A stretch of 64,000 nucleotides of DNA from Methylotenera versatilis 7 (GCF_000799165.1 NZ_JUGF01000002.1:868001-932000), one strand, 5' to 3'. Positions 18,886 to 29,487 are shown, numbered from the stretch's first letter. The notes: generated by a model from the sequence alone, not told the origin. Translations and numbers: made by a program.

Positions 18886-21171
18886 TTAATTTTCCCTTAC
18901 TTGTTTTTTGCGTTTATTGTCATTCATGTTTTTACTTGTTGGCTTATGTGCGAGTTTGTCATCTGCTGGTTGTTTTTTAGTTTCCTGAATAATAGGCAGC
19001 AGAATCGTTACGCAGGCGCCACCAGAAGTACTATTTTCAATTTTAATTTGACCAGCATGCTCGTCTACCATTTTCTTGACAATGGCCAAGCCTAAGCCAG
19101 TACCATGCACTTTTGTGGTGACATAAGGCTCATAAGCGTGAGAGATTATTTTTGCGGGAAAACCTAGTCCATTGTCTTTAATCATCAGTTTAATCGTAGA
19201 TTCGTTAAAACTGGTTTGAACTAAAATTTCAGGATTTTGAATGGGTAAGGCCTCTTCAGATGTCACAAGTGCATCCTGTGCATTTTGCATTAAATTGTGT
19301 AATACCTGTCGCAGCATTGTTGCGTCACCCAAAATATCCGGCATGTTTGGCATTAAGTCATAAGTCATTTTAACGCTGGGATGGTCGTTCGTGTTTTCAT
19401 CACGACCATTCTCGTACAGCATCGATACATCTTTAATCAATGCATTGATGTTCAATTTGCTTAAATTTGCCGAAGGCGAGCGGGCATATTCACTGAATTC
19501 ATTCACCATGGTTTTCATGGCGCTTACCTGGTTAACAATGGTATCCGTGGCGCGTTGCAGCATGCTGGCGTCATCTGTATTTAATTTGCTGCTCAATTTG
19601 TGTTGCAAACGTTCGGCCGATAGCTGAATAGGCGTGAGTGGGTTTTTAATTTCATGTGCCAACCTGCGCGCAACTTCACCCCAAGCTGCATCACGCTGTG
19701 CTTGCACCATCGTAGTCACATCGTCAAATACCACCACAAAGCCATTATCATTGCTGCCAGCACTGGGGTTGTTAGGCAGGCGAGTGGCGCGAACCAGCAG
19801 TAATTGCTTGCCTTGCGGTTTAACGATTTCAATTTGGCGGGTGAGTTCCGTTTTTGCTAACTCATCTGTTTTGGTCAGTTCAAAGTGTGATTTCACCAAA
19901 CTAATAAATTCACCTAAAGAAATATTGCTTTCACTTATTTTAGTAAATTGCTGATTTTCAAACATCGCAAGATTCAAACCTAGAATCGTGCTGGCTGTCA
20001 GGTTAAAAGTGCGCAGTTCGCCTTTTTCATTAATCGCCAGAACGCCGGAAGATAAATGCGCCAGAATAGTCGCCAAATAGCTACGCGCCGCTTCTACGCG
20101 CACACGATTTCGCTCTGTGGCTTTGGTGGCATCATCTAACTGGCGTGTCATGCTGTTAAACGATTTCACCAATACACCCAACTCATCTTTACCATGCTCC
20201 GGCAACATGGTGCTGTAATCGCCGCTGGCAATAGCGCGCGTGCCTTCTGCTAATACGGTCAACGGTTGCGTGATGCGGCGGCTTAATACAAACGCAATTG
20301 CCAATGCTGATAACATCGCTAGCATCAGCACTAATGTCAGCGTCAGTGCAAAAACATCTTTAAGTGAATTGCGACTGTAAGACAGTTCCTGATAATCGCG
20401 ATAAACGTCTTGCACGGCCTCTGCAGTGTTAGATAATGATTTTGGCACAGGCTGCAATAATTGCAAAATGCGGGTTTCGCCGGCTAATTCTTGTACATTA
20501 ACAGGTGCTAATACACGCAAATATAAACCTTTGTTAGGGATAGGCTCAATTTTTCCATACACGCGATTTTGCGCTTGGCGTAGTTGTGGAATACTGGGTA
20601 ATTCTGGCAGGAAGCTATTCGGGTCGCCGCTTGAGACTGAAATAATACGGCCTTGCGGCGTCAGTAATGCAGCATCTTGAATACCCGATTTGTCGCGTAA
20701 ATCATTCAATAAGCTGTAGTGGCTGCGCGATGGCTGAAAAGCCAGTGTGAGTGCCATATTCTCTGCTTTTTCTTCCACATCCTGCAGCATGATATCTAAA
20801 GCGCGCTGGCCTAAACTTAGGCCGCCATCTAGCGCGGACTCTACTTTGACGTTAAACCATGATTCGATTGAGCGCGTTAAAAAGTTCACGCTCACCAAAT
20901 ATACAATCATGCCGGGAATAATCGCCATCAAGGCAAATGTGCCCAGTAAGCGCAAAGTCAAGCGACTACCCATCACCCCACTTTTGATTTTTTTGTACAA
21001 ATGCCACAGTTGAATGACAATCAGCACAATCAAAACACCAGCTAAAGCGATATTAAGGTAGAGCAGGATTTTGTAGTAATCGTTTGAGGCAGCAGTATTG
21101 GCACTGGCTAGCGAAAGTAAGTACAGCAGTACTACACCCAACGCCACACTTACAAATACAATATATCTCAT
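18886..21171 (-). CDS. ntrY: NtrY-like sensor histidine kinase
   Basis: A 761-residue membrane kinase. Two N-terminal hydrophobic segments and another near residue 75 lead to a periplasmic/extracytoplasmic sensor region, then a membrane helix near 280-300 and a HAMP linker (SRRITQPLTVLAEGTRAIASGDYS). A PAS-like domain follows (about 365-480), then HisKA with RRLAHEIKNPLTPIQLSAERL (catalytic His) and a HATPase domain with NLMQNAQDAL and GTGLGLAIVKKMVDEHAG. It is the expected partner of the NtrX-like regulator two bases downstream. The ligand is unknown. Confidence 0.93.
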   Translation of the reverse strand: MRYIVFVSVALGVVLLYLLSLASANTAASNDYYKILLYLNIALAGVLIVLIVIQLWHLYKKIKSGVMGSRLTLRLLGTFALMAIIPGMIVYLVSVNFLTRSIESWFNVKVESALDGGLSLGQRALDIMLQDVEEKAENMALTLAFQPSRSHYSLLNDLRDKSGIQDAALLTPQGRIISVSSGDPNSFLPELPSIPQLRQAQNRVYGKIEPIPNKGLYLRVLAPVNVQELAGETRILQLLQPVPKSLSNTAEAVQDVYRDYQELSYSRNSLKDVFALTLTLVLMLAMLSALAIAFVLSRRITQPLTVLAEGTRAIASGDYSTMLPEHGKDELGVLVKSFNSMTRQLDDATKATERNRVRVEAARSYLATILAHLSSGVLAINEKGELRTFNLTASTILGLNLAMFENQQFTKISESNISLGEFISLVKSHFELTKTDELAKTELTRQIEIVKPQGKQLLLVRATRLPNNPSAGSNDNGFVVVFDDVTTMVQAQRDAAWGEVARRLAHEIKNPLTPIQLSAERLQHKLSSKLNTDDASMLQRATDTIVNQVSAMKTMVNEFSEYARSPSANLSKLNINALIKDVSMLYENGRDENTNDHPSVKMTYDLMPNMPDILGDATMLRQVLHNLMQNAQDALVTSEEALPIQNPEILVQTSFNESTIKLMIKDNGLGFPAKIISHAYEPYVTTKVHGTGLGLAIVKKMVDEHAGQIKIENSTSGGACVTILLPIIQETKKQPADDKLAHKPTSKNMNDNKRKKQVREN

Positions 21172-21190
21172 CAGCTAATTTGCAACATCG

Positions 21191-21844
21191 TTATTTGAGA
21201 TCTTTAACACTCGACTCTTTAAGATTAATCAACTCTTTACTATTGGCCTCTTTTAAAGCCCATTCGTATTTTTGAGAGGTTAAGTTCCATTTTTCTGATC
21301 CAATTGCATCTACCTGAATCGCTTTCGGTAGTTTGGATTGATCTAAGCGCACCAATAAAGCGGCGTTATAAGCTTCACTTTTTTCGATGAGCGATTTATC
21401 CATCACTTTCCAATTGTTTATTTGCATAAGCGCATCTTTGGCTTCGTCCAGTGTTTCAAACGACTTTTGGTGTTCACCGTGATTCACCAAATATTGTCGG
21501 CTCAATGCATGGTAACTCAACGTAACGCTTCTGCTAACAGTGACGATTTCATCATCAAACCAATATTTCCATGGTTTAACCACTTGAAATTCAATTAAAA
21601 AATGTAGTGGTACGCCTTTATTAACAGCCTCTTCAATTGCATTATCAAAGTCGATATCAATATCGGCTGATAATGCGTAAGAATCATCTAATGGCTGCAA
21701 CTCAGCATAATTAATGTTAATGCTACTGGCCGCGAAGGCGACCGAAGCCGTATTTAACAATAAAAAAACAATACTGGAGCGCGCGTAGCGGCTAAATTTT
21801 TTGAGGTTAGGTTTTTTGAAGCAGTGCGTAAAAAAGACCATCAT
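21191..21844 (-). CDS. DUF4390 domain secreted protein
   Basis: A predicted exported protein of 217 residues from the ATG at 21844; an ATG at 21901 would add 19 residues within rsmB. The N-terminus has a basic stretch, then a hydrophobic core SIVFLLLNTASVAFA followed by the mature ASSININYAEL. The remainder fits DUF4390, a family of unknown function encoded beside ntrY-type kinases in betaproteobacteria. It overlaps the 3' end of rsmB and precedes ntrY, so it may work with the sensor kinase. Confidence 0.82.
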   Translation of the reverse strand: MMVFFTHCFKKPNLKKFSRYARSSIVFLLLNTASVAFAASSININYAELQPLDDSYALSADIDIDFDNAIEEAVNKGVPLHFLIEFQVVKPWKYWFDDEIVTVSRSVTLSYHALSRQYLVNHGEHQKSFETLDEAKDALMQINNWKVMDKSLIEKSEAYNAALLVRLDQSKLPKAIQVDAIGSEKWNLTSQKYEWALKEANSKELINLKESSVKDLK

Positions 21845-23102
21845 GTTGATGGTTTGGAATAAGTTGGCCCTGTTCAAGCTGAATGTTTTGATGGTTTTCA
21901 TTGTTCAGCGTTAATGGCAATTGAGTTGCATCATGGTTTTTCAGTAAAAAATTGTCAATTTGTTGTTGATTTTCTTCATTAAAAATCGAACAGGTCACAT
22001 AGAGTAATTTACCGCCTTTTGCTAATAATTGCCACAAGTTCGCCAAAATTAAGGACTGTTGCGCGCAAAACGATGCAATATCCGACTCACGACGCAACCA
22101 TTTAATATCCACATGCCGCCGCACAATGCCCGATGCGGTGCATGGGACATCGGCTAGAATACGTTCAAAAGGCTGGTCAGCTTGCCACTGAGCCGCATCG
22201 CCTAATTGCAAATCAGCATTTAAATTCAGTCGGTTTAAATTACTTTCCACGCGGTTTAAGCGGCTGGCATCATTATCTAGCGCGGTTAGCTTAATGTCTG
22301 CCAATTCCAAAATATGACCTGTTTTGCCACCAGGTGCGCAACAGGCATCTAATACCGTCATGCCGCTTTTCAAATCCAGTAAACCTGCTGCTAATTGCGC
22401 GCCATAATCTTGTACAGAAACCACACCATCTGCAAAACCTGGTATTTTTTCAACAGGAATTGGTTGCTCTAAAATCACCGCGTACTTACCCACTTGACTG
22501 GCTACAATATCTTGCCTTGCCAGTAATTGCACGTATTCTTTCGCACTGGTTTTTTGCACATTCACGCGTAACGTCATTGGCGGGTGCGCGTTACCTGTGG
22601 TCAAAATATTTTGCCATGTTGAAGGGTATTGCTTTTTAAGTTTATTAATCCACCACTGTGGATAGGAGTAAAGTGCGACTTCATTATTTTTTGTATCAGC
22701 TTGAACTTGCTGACTTAACACTATTTTCTGCCGTAAAAAATTGCGCAAAACACCATTCACCAAGCCTTTTGCCCAGCGCGGTTTTGCATAACTCGCGGCT
22801 TCAACTGCCTGATTTACCACTGTGAAATCATCCGCTTTATCATGTAGTAACTGGTAAATTGCCACCAGTAAAAGCGCAGTAATATGTTCATTACTTAAGG
22901 GTTTTTCAAGTAATTTAACTAAGTAAGCGTTTACTTCGCCATAAAAACGCAAGGTGCCGTAACTTAAATCTGCCGCCGCGCCGCGCTGTTGCGGCGTTGC
23001 ATTCGGGTAGCTGGAAAGTGCATCTGGCAACGCCAGGGTAAGATTGCGGCCAGATAAAACTTGAGAGATTGCAATCGCGGCGATTTGTTGGGAAATGTAC
23101 AA
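21807..23102 (-). CDS. rsmB: 16S rRNA m5C967 methyltransferase RsmB
   Basis: A 431-residue SAM-dependent RNA methyltransferase that makes 5-methylcytosine in helix 31 of 16S rRNA. An NusB-like RNA-binding domain occupies the first ~140 residues. The catalytic part has DACCAPGGKTGHIL (SAM site), DVPCTASGIVRR and VTCSIFNEEN, the last two bearing the paired active-site cysteines. It overlaps the DUF4390 gene, as commonly seen in this operon. Confidence 0.95.
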   Translation of the reverse strand: MYISQQIAAIAISQVLSGRNLTLALPDALSSYPNATPQQRGAAADLSYGTLRFYGEVNAYLVKLLEKPLSNEHITALLLVAIYQLLHDKADDFTVVNQAVEAASYAKPRWAKGLVNGVLRNFLRQKIVLSQQVQADTKNNEVALYSYPQWWINKLKKQYPSTWQNILTTGNAHPPMTLRVNVQKTSAKEYVQLLARQDIVASQVGKYAVILEQPIPVEKIPGFADGVVSVQDYGAQLAAGLLDLKSGMTVLDACCAPGGKTGHILELADIKLTALDNDASRLNRVESNLNRLNLNADLQLGDAAQWQADQPFERILADVPCTASGIVRRHVDIKWLRRESDIASFCAQQSLILANLWQLLAKGGKLLYVTCSIFNEENQQQIDNFLLKNHDATQLPLTLNNENHQNIQLEQGQLIPNHQHDGLFYALLQKT

Positions 23103-23205
23103 AGTGGCTTTCTTGATTAATACTTTAAATTAGGGCGTATGGATTTCATTGGGTATTAATCATACATGGGCAGTCATCAAGCATCTAAACGATCTGTGGA
23201 TTTAA

Positions 23206-24075
23206 TTAATAAGAATTGCTCATTGCCATCAATCTAGCAACGCGCTCTTCAGTTTTTGGATGTGTGCTAAACAAGCTGTCAAACGATACACCAGAAAGTG
23301 GGTTAATGATCATCATTTGCCCGGTTTCTGGATGCGCCTCTGCGGTTTCGTTAGGGATTTTATGCGCGTAGTTGTGAATTTTTTCTAACGCGCTGGCTAA
23401 GGCTTTTGGGTCTTTGCTAATTTGCGCGCCCATTTTGTCGGCCTCAAATTCGCGGCCGCGTGAAATGGCCATTTGAATAAGACTGGCAGCCAGTGGTGCC
23501 AAAAACATCATGAGTATGCCAATGATTGGGCTGCCACGTTCACCATCTCTATTCCCGCCGCCGAAGAACATACCGAACTGCGCGATTGAGGCGATTGCAC
23601 CAGCCATGGTGGCGGATATGGTTGAAATAAGTGTGTCGCGATGTTTGATATGTGCAAGTTCATGCGCCATCACGCCGCGCAATTCGCGCTCGTTTAAAAT
23701 TTGCATAATGCCGGCTGTAGCTGCTACAGCCGCATTTTCAGGATTGCGGCCCGTTGCAAATGCATTAGGCTGATTTTCGTTCATCACATACACTTTTGGC
23801 ATGGGTAGTTCAGCATTTTGCGCCAACTCTTTCACCATATTATAGTAATTGCGAAATTGTCCATTGCCATAATTATTATCGGGTGAAATTTCTTGCGCGC
23901 CATACATTTTTAGCACGGCTTTGTCCGAAAACCAATAAGCGTAAATATTCATGCCGGCAGCAAATAAAAGCGCGATTAGCATGCCTGTTCCGCCACCAAA
24001 TGCCGCACCCACTGTGCCAAATAAGGCAACAATGGCAGCCATTAAGATTGAGGTTTTTAACCAATTGCCAAACAT
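23206..24075 (-). CDS. htpX: Membrane zinc metalloprotease HtpX
   Basis: A 289-residue M48 protease that cleaves damaged membrane proteins. Two N-terminal helices are followed by the zinc site [10 protein letters not shown] and, further on, two more hydrophobic segments and the third ligand region [10 protein letters not shown]. Length matches the E. coli protein (293). The ATG is preceded by AGGAGA at ~24082. It lies between fmt and rsmB on the same strand. Confidence 0.95.
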   Translation of the reverse strand: MFGNWLKTSILMAAIVALFGTVGAAFGGGTGMLIALLFAAGMNIYAYWFSDKAVLKMYGAQEISPDNNYGNGQFRNYYNMVKELAQNAELPMPKVYVMNENQPNAFATGRNPENAAVAATAGIMQILNERELRGVMAHELAHIKHRDTLISTISATMAGAIASIAQFGMFFGGGNRDGERGSPIIGILMMFLAPLAASLIQMAISRGREFEADKMGAQISKDPKALASALEKIHNYAHKIPNETAEAHPETGQMMIINPLSGVSFDSLFSTHPKTEERVARLMAMSNSY

Positions 24076-24213
24076 ATGAATCTCCTAACGATTACAAATG
24101 CATTTTAAATAATATATGTAGATTGTGATTTAATAACTACTGCTAATATGCAGCCGACTTACTTTAAGTTCAAGCTGTGCGCATTAATTTAGCCAGAAAT
24201 GTTGCGTTGGTGG

Positions 24214-25146
24214 TTAACTAAAAAATTCGCCGATTTTTAGATGTTGGCCTTGCGCAAATTGTTGAGCAGTCTGGCGTTTTCCACCTGGCATTTGTAACTC
24301 ACTGATCTGTAAAGTTCCATCACCGCAAGAGACATTAATCCCACCTTCTAGGCTAACAATTTCGCCAGCGCTGTTTTTATTAATGTTGTTGACGATTGCT
24401 TTTGCAAACCAAATACGACAAGTCTCATTTCTGAATTGTGCAGTAGCGACAGGGAAAGGGTTAAAGCCGCGCACTTGGCGAGAAATTTCAATCGCACTTT
24501 TATGCCAATCGATTGCGGACTCGGCTTTTTCTAATTTGTGCGCGTAGGTGACCAAGCTTTCGTCTTGGATTGTGCTGGTTAATACACCATTTACAGCTAA
24601 ATTTTGCATCGCTTTAACCATTAACTCAGCACCAATTGTTGCGAGTTTGTCATGCAGGCTTTGCGTGGTGTCATTATCCGTAATCGGCACAATACCTTTG
24701 CTTATCATTGCGCCTGCATCTAAGGCTGGTACCACTTCCATAATGGTGACGCCAGTTTCTGTATCACCAGCTAAGAGTGCGCGATGAATCGGTGCCGCAC
24801 CGCGCCAACGCGGTAAAAGAGATGCATGTATGTTGTAACAACCAAGTTTAGGCATTTGCAGAACGCTGGTAGGAATAATCAAGCCATATGCGGCAACTAT
24901 CATAACGTCAGCTTGCGTTGCAGCAATTTGCGCCTGCACTTCAATTGGTTTGAGCGACGTGGGCTGGAAGATAGCCAGATTGTGGCTTAACGCCAGCTGT
25001 TTCACAGGGCTGGCTTTAAGCTGCATGCCACGTCCGGCAGGGCGGTCTGGTTGAGTCAGTACCATGACAATTTCATGTCCAGCATCAATTAAAGCCGCGA
25101 GAGCAGGGACTGCGAACTCAGGCGTTCCAGCAAAAATAATTTTCAT
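24214..25146 (-). CDS. fmt: Methionyl-tRNA formyltransferase
   Basis: A 310-residue enzyme that formylates initiator Met-tRNA using 10-formyl-THF. It begins MKIIFAGTPEFAVPALAAL; the catalytic region NIHASLLPRWRGAAPIHRALLAGDTETGVTIM contains the Asn-His-Asp set; the C-terminal tRNA-binding OB domain follows. It lies 14 bases after def, the standard pairing of formylation and deformylation genes. Confidence 0.96.
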   Translation of the reverse strand: MKIIFAGTPEFAVPALAALIDAGHEIVMVLTQPDRPAGRGMQLKASPVKQLALSHNLAIFQPTSLKPIEVQAQIAATQADVMIVAAYGLIIPTSVLQMPKLGCYNIHASLLPRWRGAAPIHRALLAGDTETGVTIMEVVPALDAGAMISKGIVPITDNDTTQSLHDKLATIGAELMVKAMQNLAVNGVLTSTIQDESLVTYAHKLEKAESAIDWHKSAIEISRQVRGFNPFPVATAQFRNETCRIWFAKAIVNNINKNSAGEIVSLEGGINVSCGDGTLQISELQMPGGKRQTAQQFAQGQHLKIGEFFS

Positions 25147-25160
25147 AGGGTTTTAAAGTA

Positions 25161-25661
25161 CTATCTATCGCGCAGCAATTTAACCATTTTGGTTTTAATG
25201 CGGTTGCGTTTTAAAGGCGATAAGTATTCTACAAATACTTTACCCAGCAGATGATCCATTTCATGTTGAATGCACACACTTAACAGGCCGTCAGCCACTA
25301 GTTTAAAAGGATTGCCTTGTTTATCCAGTGCTTCCACCGTGATTTTCTCGGCGCGGGTGACATTTTCATAAACGCCTGGTACGGATAAACAACCTTCTTC
25401 ATAATCTTGCGAGCCACTTTTTGCCACGATTTTAGGGTTAATAAATACTTGCAGCTGGTTTTGTTCCTTGCTGGTGTCAATCACAATGAGTTGAATGTGC
25501 TCGTTAACTTGAGTCGCTGCCAAGCCGATACCGGGTGCGTCATACATCGTATCTGCCATATCATCTATTAATAGGCGAATCTTCGCATTCACCTCTTTGA
25601 TTGGTTTGGCCACCGTATGTAAGCGCGGATCCGGGTAATTAAGTATATTCAGTAGTGCCAT
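25161..25661 (-). CDS. def: Peptide deformylase
   Basis: A 166-residue Fe/Zn enzyme that removes the formyl group from new proteins. All three motifs are present: [17 protein letters not shown] (metal Cys) and QHEMDHLLG (HExxH). It is the first gene of the leftward operon running through fmt toward ntrX; its promoter must lie in the 165-bp divergent gap before the LysM gene. Confidence 0.97.
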   Translation of the reverse strand: MALLNILNYPDPRLHTVAKPIKEVNAKIRLLIDDMADTMYDAPGIGLAATQVNEHIQLIVIDTSKEQNQLQVFINPKIVAKSGSQDYEEGCLSVPGVYENVTRAEKITVEALDKQGNPFKLVADGLLSVCIQHEMDHLLGKVFVEYLSPLKRNRIKTKMVKLLRDR

Positions 25662-25826
25662 AATCGTTAAATATTAAAAGTGTTGCCTTATATCAACAGC
25701 CTGTTTTGTGAAAAGCTTCATTGTTTGCAAAAAGGCTTGATTGTTGAATGAATTACGTGATAAATTTAATGCAATTTCGCGGATGCAATTCCTTATTTTA
25801 GCCGCTATCTTGACCGAGGTCATGCA

Positions 25827-26894
25827 ATGAATAAACGCATTATAACGCTGCTTGTGCTTGCTTGCTTAAGCTTGAATGTAAATGCTGATGAAATTCAGCT
25901 ACAGAAAAACCATCCTGAACGCCATGTGGTGGTAAAAGGCGACACATTATGGGGCATTTCAGGCCAGTTCTTGAAAGATCCTTGGCAGTGGCCAAAAGTC
26001 TGGCGCATGAATCGCGAACAGATTAAAAATCCACATTTAATTTACCCTGGCGATGTGGTGGTGTTAGATACAAGTAGTGGTTCGCCGCAACTGAAATTAC
26101 TGCGTGAAACAGTGACGCTACAGCCGGGCATACGTGAAGAAGCGTTGGAAAAAGAAGCTATTTTTACGATTGCACCCAATGTGATTGAGCCTTTTTTAAG
26201 CCAGCCTTTGCTTATTGAAAATGGCAAATTGGATACTGCTCCGCGCATTATTGCAGGCCAAGATAACCGAGTTATTTTAAGTCCAGGTACCCGCGTTTAT
26301 GTTAATAATATTAACGACGGTGAAGGTACGCATTGGAATATTTACCGCCCAGGTGAAGTGCTGCGAGATCCTGATACCAATGAAGTGCTGGGCACAGAAG
26401 CGATTTATTTGGGTGATGTGGATATTGCACGGTTTGGTGAGCCGGCAACAGGCGATATTGTACGAGCTAAAGAAGAGATTTTCACTAAAGATCGACTGGT
26501 TGTTTCTCCTGACGAGTTTAAAAGTAGCTTTGTGCCGCATGCACCAGAGGCACAAATTTCAGGACGTATCATGCGTATTTATGGCGGCGTTGCTGAAGGC
26601 GGCCCCAATACGGTTGTCTCGATTAATCGCGGTAAAAATGATGGCTTGGAAGAAGGCCATGTTTTGGCCATTAGTCGTTATGGGCGAATTATCAAAGACC
26701 CGGAATATAAAAAGTCAGATATTGAAAAAGTATCCTCCCAAGACAAGCCAGCTTTGCAGCCGGGTCAAATTAAGCTGCCAGATGAGCGTGTTGGTTTAAT
26801 GATGATTTTTAGAACATTTGATCGTGTGTCTTATGGTCTTATCATGAATACGACAGATGCGATTTACACGGCAGACTCTGTCCATACGCCTTAA
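25827..26894 (+). CDS. Secreted LysM-domain protein
   Basis: A 355-residue exported protein: signal peptide ending about ALNVNA-DE (residues 1-21), then a LysM domain (VVVKGDTLWGISGQFLKDPWQWPKVWRMN ... IYPGDVVVL, split here by its own spacing) that binds peptidoglycan. The remaining ~260 residues have no motif I can name. A GAGG ribosome site stands before the ATG. Homologues of this architecture are regularly encoded just upstream of dprA in betaproteobacteria, and here dprA follows by 18 bases. Confidence 0.85.
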   Translation: MNKRIITLLVLACLSLNVNADEIQLQKNHPERHVVVKGDTLWGISGQFLKDPWQWPKVWRMNREQIKNPHLIYPGDVVVLDTSSGSPQLKLLRETVTLQPGIREEALEKEAIFTIAPNVIEPFLSQPLLIENGKLDTAPRIIAGQDNRVILSPGTRVYVNNINDGEGTHWNIYRPGEVLRDPDTNEVLGTEAIYLGDVDIARFGEPATGDIVRAKEEIFTKDRLVVSPDEFKSSFVPHAPEAQISGRIMRIYGGVAEGGPNTVVSINRGKNDGLEEGHVLAISRYGRIIKDPEYKKSDIEKVSSQDKPALQPGQIKLPDERVGLMMIFRTFDRVSYGLIMNTTDAIYTADSVHTP

Positions 26895-26912
26895 GAGTGT
26901 TGGCTATAAGTC

Positions 26913-28022
26913 ATGTTAACCAAGGACAACATTCAAGAAAATGATGTTGCTCTTTGGGTTTCTCTCCATTTTATCCATGGGCTAGGCAATGCAGGTATTT
27001 GCCAGCTGTTAGCAAAGTTTGGCTCACCAGAAGCGATTTTCAGTGCCAAAGTTCACCAGCTGCGCGAAGTAGTCGATGACGATGTTGCCCAGAAGATTTC
27101 AAGCGGAGTCGACGTGGAATTGATTCAACCCACGCTTGACTGGCTACACAAAGACGATACACACATCGTCACTCTTGCCGACGAAACTTACCCTCAATGT
27201 TTACTGGAAATCACTAATCCACCTGCAGTGCTCTATGCGATTGGTGATTTGCGCTGGCTCAATCATCCGTCTATCGCGATAGTTGGCAGCCGAAACAGCA
27301 CGCCACAGGGCGAGAAAAATGCAGAAGATTTTGCCGCCAGTCTGTGCAATTACGGTTTATGTGTGGTGAGTGGAATGGCATTGGGGATTGACGCAGCGGC
27401 GCATCGTGGTGCGATAAAAGCAAATGGCGCTACAATTGCAGTGGTCGGAACAGGCTTGGATATCGTGTATCCCGCTAGGCATCGCGATTTGGCGCATAAA
27501 ATTGCCGAACGAGGCTTGATTTTGTCAGAATTTCCATTAGGTACGCCCTCAAAAGCACAAAATTTCCCACGCAGAAATCGCATTATCAGCGGCTTAAGTT
27601 TGGGTTGCTTGGTTGTGGAGGCTAATGTGGATAGTGGCTCTTTGATTACCGCACGCATGGCCGCAGAGCAGGGGCGTGAAGTATTTGCCATCCCTGGCTC
27701 TATTCACTCTCCTGTTGCAAAAGGTTGTCATCAACTGATTAAGCATGGTGCGAAACTAGTTGAAAATACCGAAGATATTGTAGAAGAACTGAAAAATCTA
27801 CTGCCAGATATTAGCCCAATGGGGCTAACGGCAGAAACAGAGCGAAACGCATCGGAACCCAATACAGTTCTGGTTTGCATGGGTTTTGATGCAATTGATT
27901 TTGAAACGATATTAACCGTTTCTGGATTGACGACCGAGACACTTTCAGCCATGCTTATGGTAATGGAACTGGAAGGCAAAGTAACGACCTTGAGCGGTGG
28001 AAAATATCAACGTTTGATCTAA
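26913..28022 (+). CDS. dprA: DNA processing protein DprA
   Basis: A 369-residue single-stranded DNA-binding protein that loads RecA during natural transformation. The Rossmann-like core shows VGSRNSTPQGEKNAEDFA, SGMALGIDAAAHRGA and VVGTGLDIVYPARH; a short winged-helix-like domain ends the protein. An N-terminal helix-hairpin-like region is also present. Presence of dprA alone does not prove competence. Confidence 0.95.
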   Translation: MLTKDNIQENDVALWVSLHFIHGLGNAGICQLLAKFGSPEAIFSAKVHQLREVVDDDVAQKISSGVDVELIQPTLDWLHKDDTHIVTLADETYPQCLLEITNPPAVLYAIGDLRWLNHPSIAIVGSRNSTPQGEKNAEDFAASLCNYGLCVVSGMALGIDAAAHRGAIKANGATIAVVGTGLDIVYPARHRDLAHKIAERGLILSEFPLGTPSKAQNFPRRNRIISGLSLGCLVVEANVDSGSLITARMAAEQGREVFAIPGSIHSPVAKGCHQLIKHGAKLVENTEDIVEELKNLLPDISPMGLTAETERNASEPNTVLVCMGFDAIDFETILTVSGLTTETLSAMLMVMELEGKVTTLSGGKYQRLI

Positions 28023-28066
28023 ACACCAGCAATAAATAGATTCCAAATTGATAGCGAGGAGATGCT

Positions 28067-28525
28067 ATGTTTGAAGTGTTAGTGTTCATGTTTGAAAATT
28101 ATTTTTCGCATCATACAGCGCTGGATAGTGATGTGATGGAGCAGGAGCTTTCAGCTGCTGGATTTGACTCGTCTGATATTACTGGCGCGTTTGATTGGTA
28201 TGCAGAAATGAAATCAAGATTAACCGAACCTGCACCTCATTATGCTCATAAACACTCTGGCTTGCGTGTATTTTCCGATATGGAGCTAAAGAAAATCAAT
28301 ACTGAAAGTATCGGATTTATTTTATTTCTACAGCAGGCGAATGTGATTAACGATATGGAACGCGATTTAATCATTGATCGTGCAATGGCGCTGAAACAAC
28401 AAGTGATTACAGTAGAAGAGATGCGTTGGATTTCGATGATTGCGCTGTGGAACGAAGGTCGCGAAAAAGATTATTTATTTGTAGAAGATGCCTTATTTAA
28501 TCCGCGCGGATTGGCTATTCACTAA
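28067..28525 (+). CDS. smg: Smg/DUF494 family protein
   Basis: A 152-residue protein matching the Smg (DUF494) family, opening MFEVLVFMFENYF and including DMELKKINTESIGFILFLQQ. GAGGAG precedes the ATG by a short gap. The gene is normally found next to dprA and topA; its function is not established. It ends the rightward dprA operon, and a strong terminator follows. Confidence 0.9.
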   Translation: MFEVLVFMFENYFSHHTALDSDVMEQELSAAGFDSSDITGAFDWYAEMKSRLTEPAPHYAHKHSGLRVFSDMELKKINTESIGFILFLQQANVINDMERDLIIDRAMALKQQVITVEEMRWISMIALWNEGREKDYLFVEDALFNPRGLAIH

Positions 28526-28564
28526 TCAATTTAGCTTCTAAAGCTAATATAATGTTTTAAGATT

Positions 28565-28607
28565 AAAAAAAATGAGCAAGTTGAATATTCAATCTGCTCA
28601 TTTTTTT
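28565..28607. terminator. Bidirectional intrinsic terminator between smg and metF
   Basis: A 13-bp perfect stem, AAAAAAATGAGCA with TGCTCATTTTTTT, flanks a 16-base loop that itself contains the palindrome TTGAATATTCAA. T runs occur on both strands, so it can stop smg (rightward) and metF (leftward) transcripts. Confidence 0.9.
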
Positions 28608-28633
28608 CAGCTATATCAATATATTTTCTAGCG

Positions 28634-29470
28634 TTATTTTTTATCTAGATTCTCAATAATTTTAGAAATAATACCTGCCTGATTAAGCGTGTAGAAATGC
28701 AAGCTTGGCACTCCCCAGCTCAGTAAAGTTTCACATAGTTCACTCACCACATCTATACCTAACGCCCGTAAGGACGGCATATCATCTGCATAAGCTTCTA
28801 AACGCAAGCGCAGCCAACGTGGAATTTCTGCGCCGCAAATACCCGAAAATCGAGCTAATTGCGTGTAGTTATAAATGGGCATAATGCCTGGCACGATCGG
28901 TATCGTAATGCCATCTGCTTCACAACTGTCCACAAATCTAAAATATGCGTCTGCATTGTAAAAATACTGTGTAATGGCGGAATCTGCACCAGCGTCTACT
29001 TTGCGTTTAAAGTTGGCCATATCTTTGGCGGCCGATAAGGCTTCCGGATGAAATTCGGGATAGGCGGCAACTTCAAGATGAAACCAATCTCCCGCTTCTT
29101 GCCTGATAAAACTCACCAGTTCATTGGCATATTTAAAATCACCCACGCTGACTTCGCCAGATGGCACGTCACCGCGCAGAGTAACTAAACGCTTAATGCC
29201 TTTAGCTTTGTAAGCTGAGAGCAGAGTGCGAATCTCCTCTTTGCTGGATGAAATACAGGAAATATGCGGCGCTGCTTGGTAGCCCTCTGCTTGAATTTCA
29301 AACACGGTTTCTTTGGTGCGATCAGTTGTAGAGCCGCCAGCGCCAAAGGTGACTGAAAAGAATTCAGGGTTAAATTTGGCCAGTTGTGTGCGTGTTTCAC
29401 GCAAATTGGCAATGCCCTCCGCCGTTTTGGGCGGGAAAAACTCAAAACTTAATGGGATATTTTGCTTCAT
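28634..29470 (-). CDS. metF: 5,10-methylenetetrahydrofolate reductase
   Basis: A 278-residue flavoprotein that reduces methylene-THF to methyl-THF for methionine synthesis. It begins with SFEFFPPKTAEGIANL and includes SVTFGAGGSTTDRTKETV, HISCI and a DAGADSAITQYFYN stretch typical of MTHFR. It is the last gene of the metK-ahcY-metF group, linking folate one-carbon units to the methyl cycle. Confidence 0.95.
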   Translation of the reverse strand: MKQNIPLSFEFFPPKTAEGIANLRETRTQLAKFNPEFFSVTFGAGGSTTDRTKETVFEIQAEGYQAAPHISCISSSKEEIRTLLSAYKAKGIKRLVTLRGDVPSGEVSVGDFKYANELVSFIRQEAGDWFHLEVAAYPEFHPEALSAAKDMANFKRKVDAGADSAITQYFYNADAYFRFVDSCEADGITIPIVPGIMPIYNYTQLARFSGICGAEIPRWLRLRLEAYADDMPSLRALGIDVVSELCETLLSWGVPSLHFYTLNQAGIISKIIENLDKK

Positions 29471-29487
29471 CTTTTACGTTATCTTTA

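Noticed and set aside
26299-26799. Second rightward frame within the LysM gene
   Set aside because: Overlaps the coding frame that has the signal peptide and LysM domain; its own translation is unlike any protein family.
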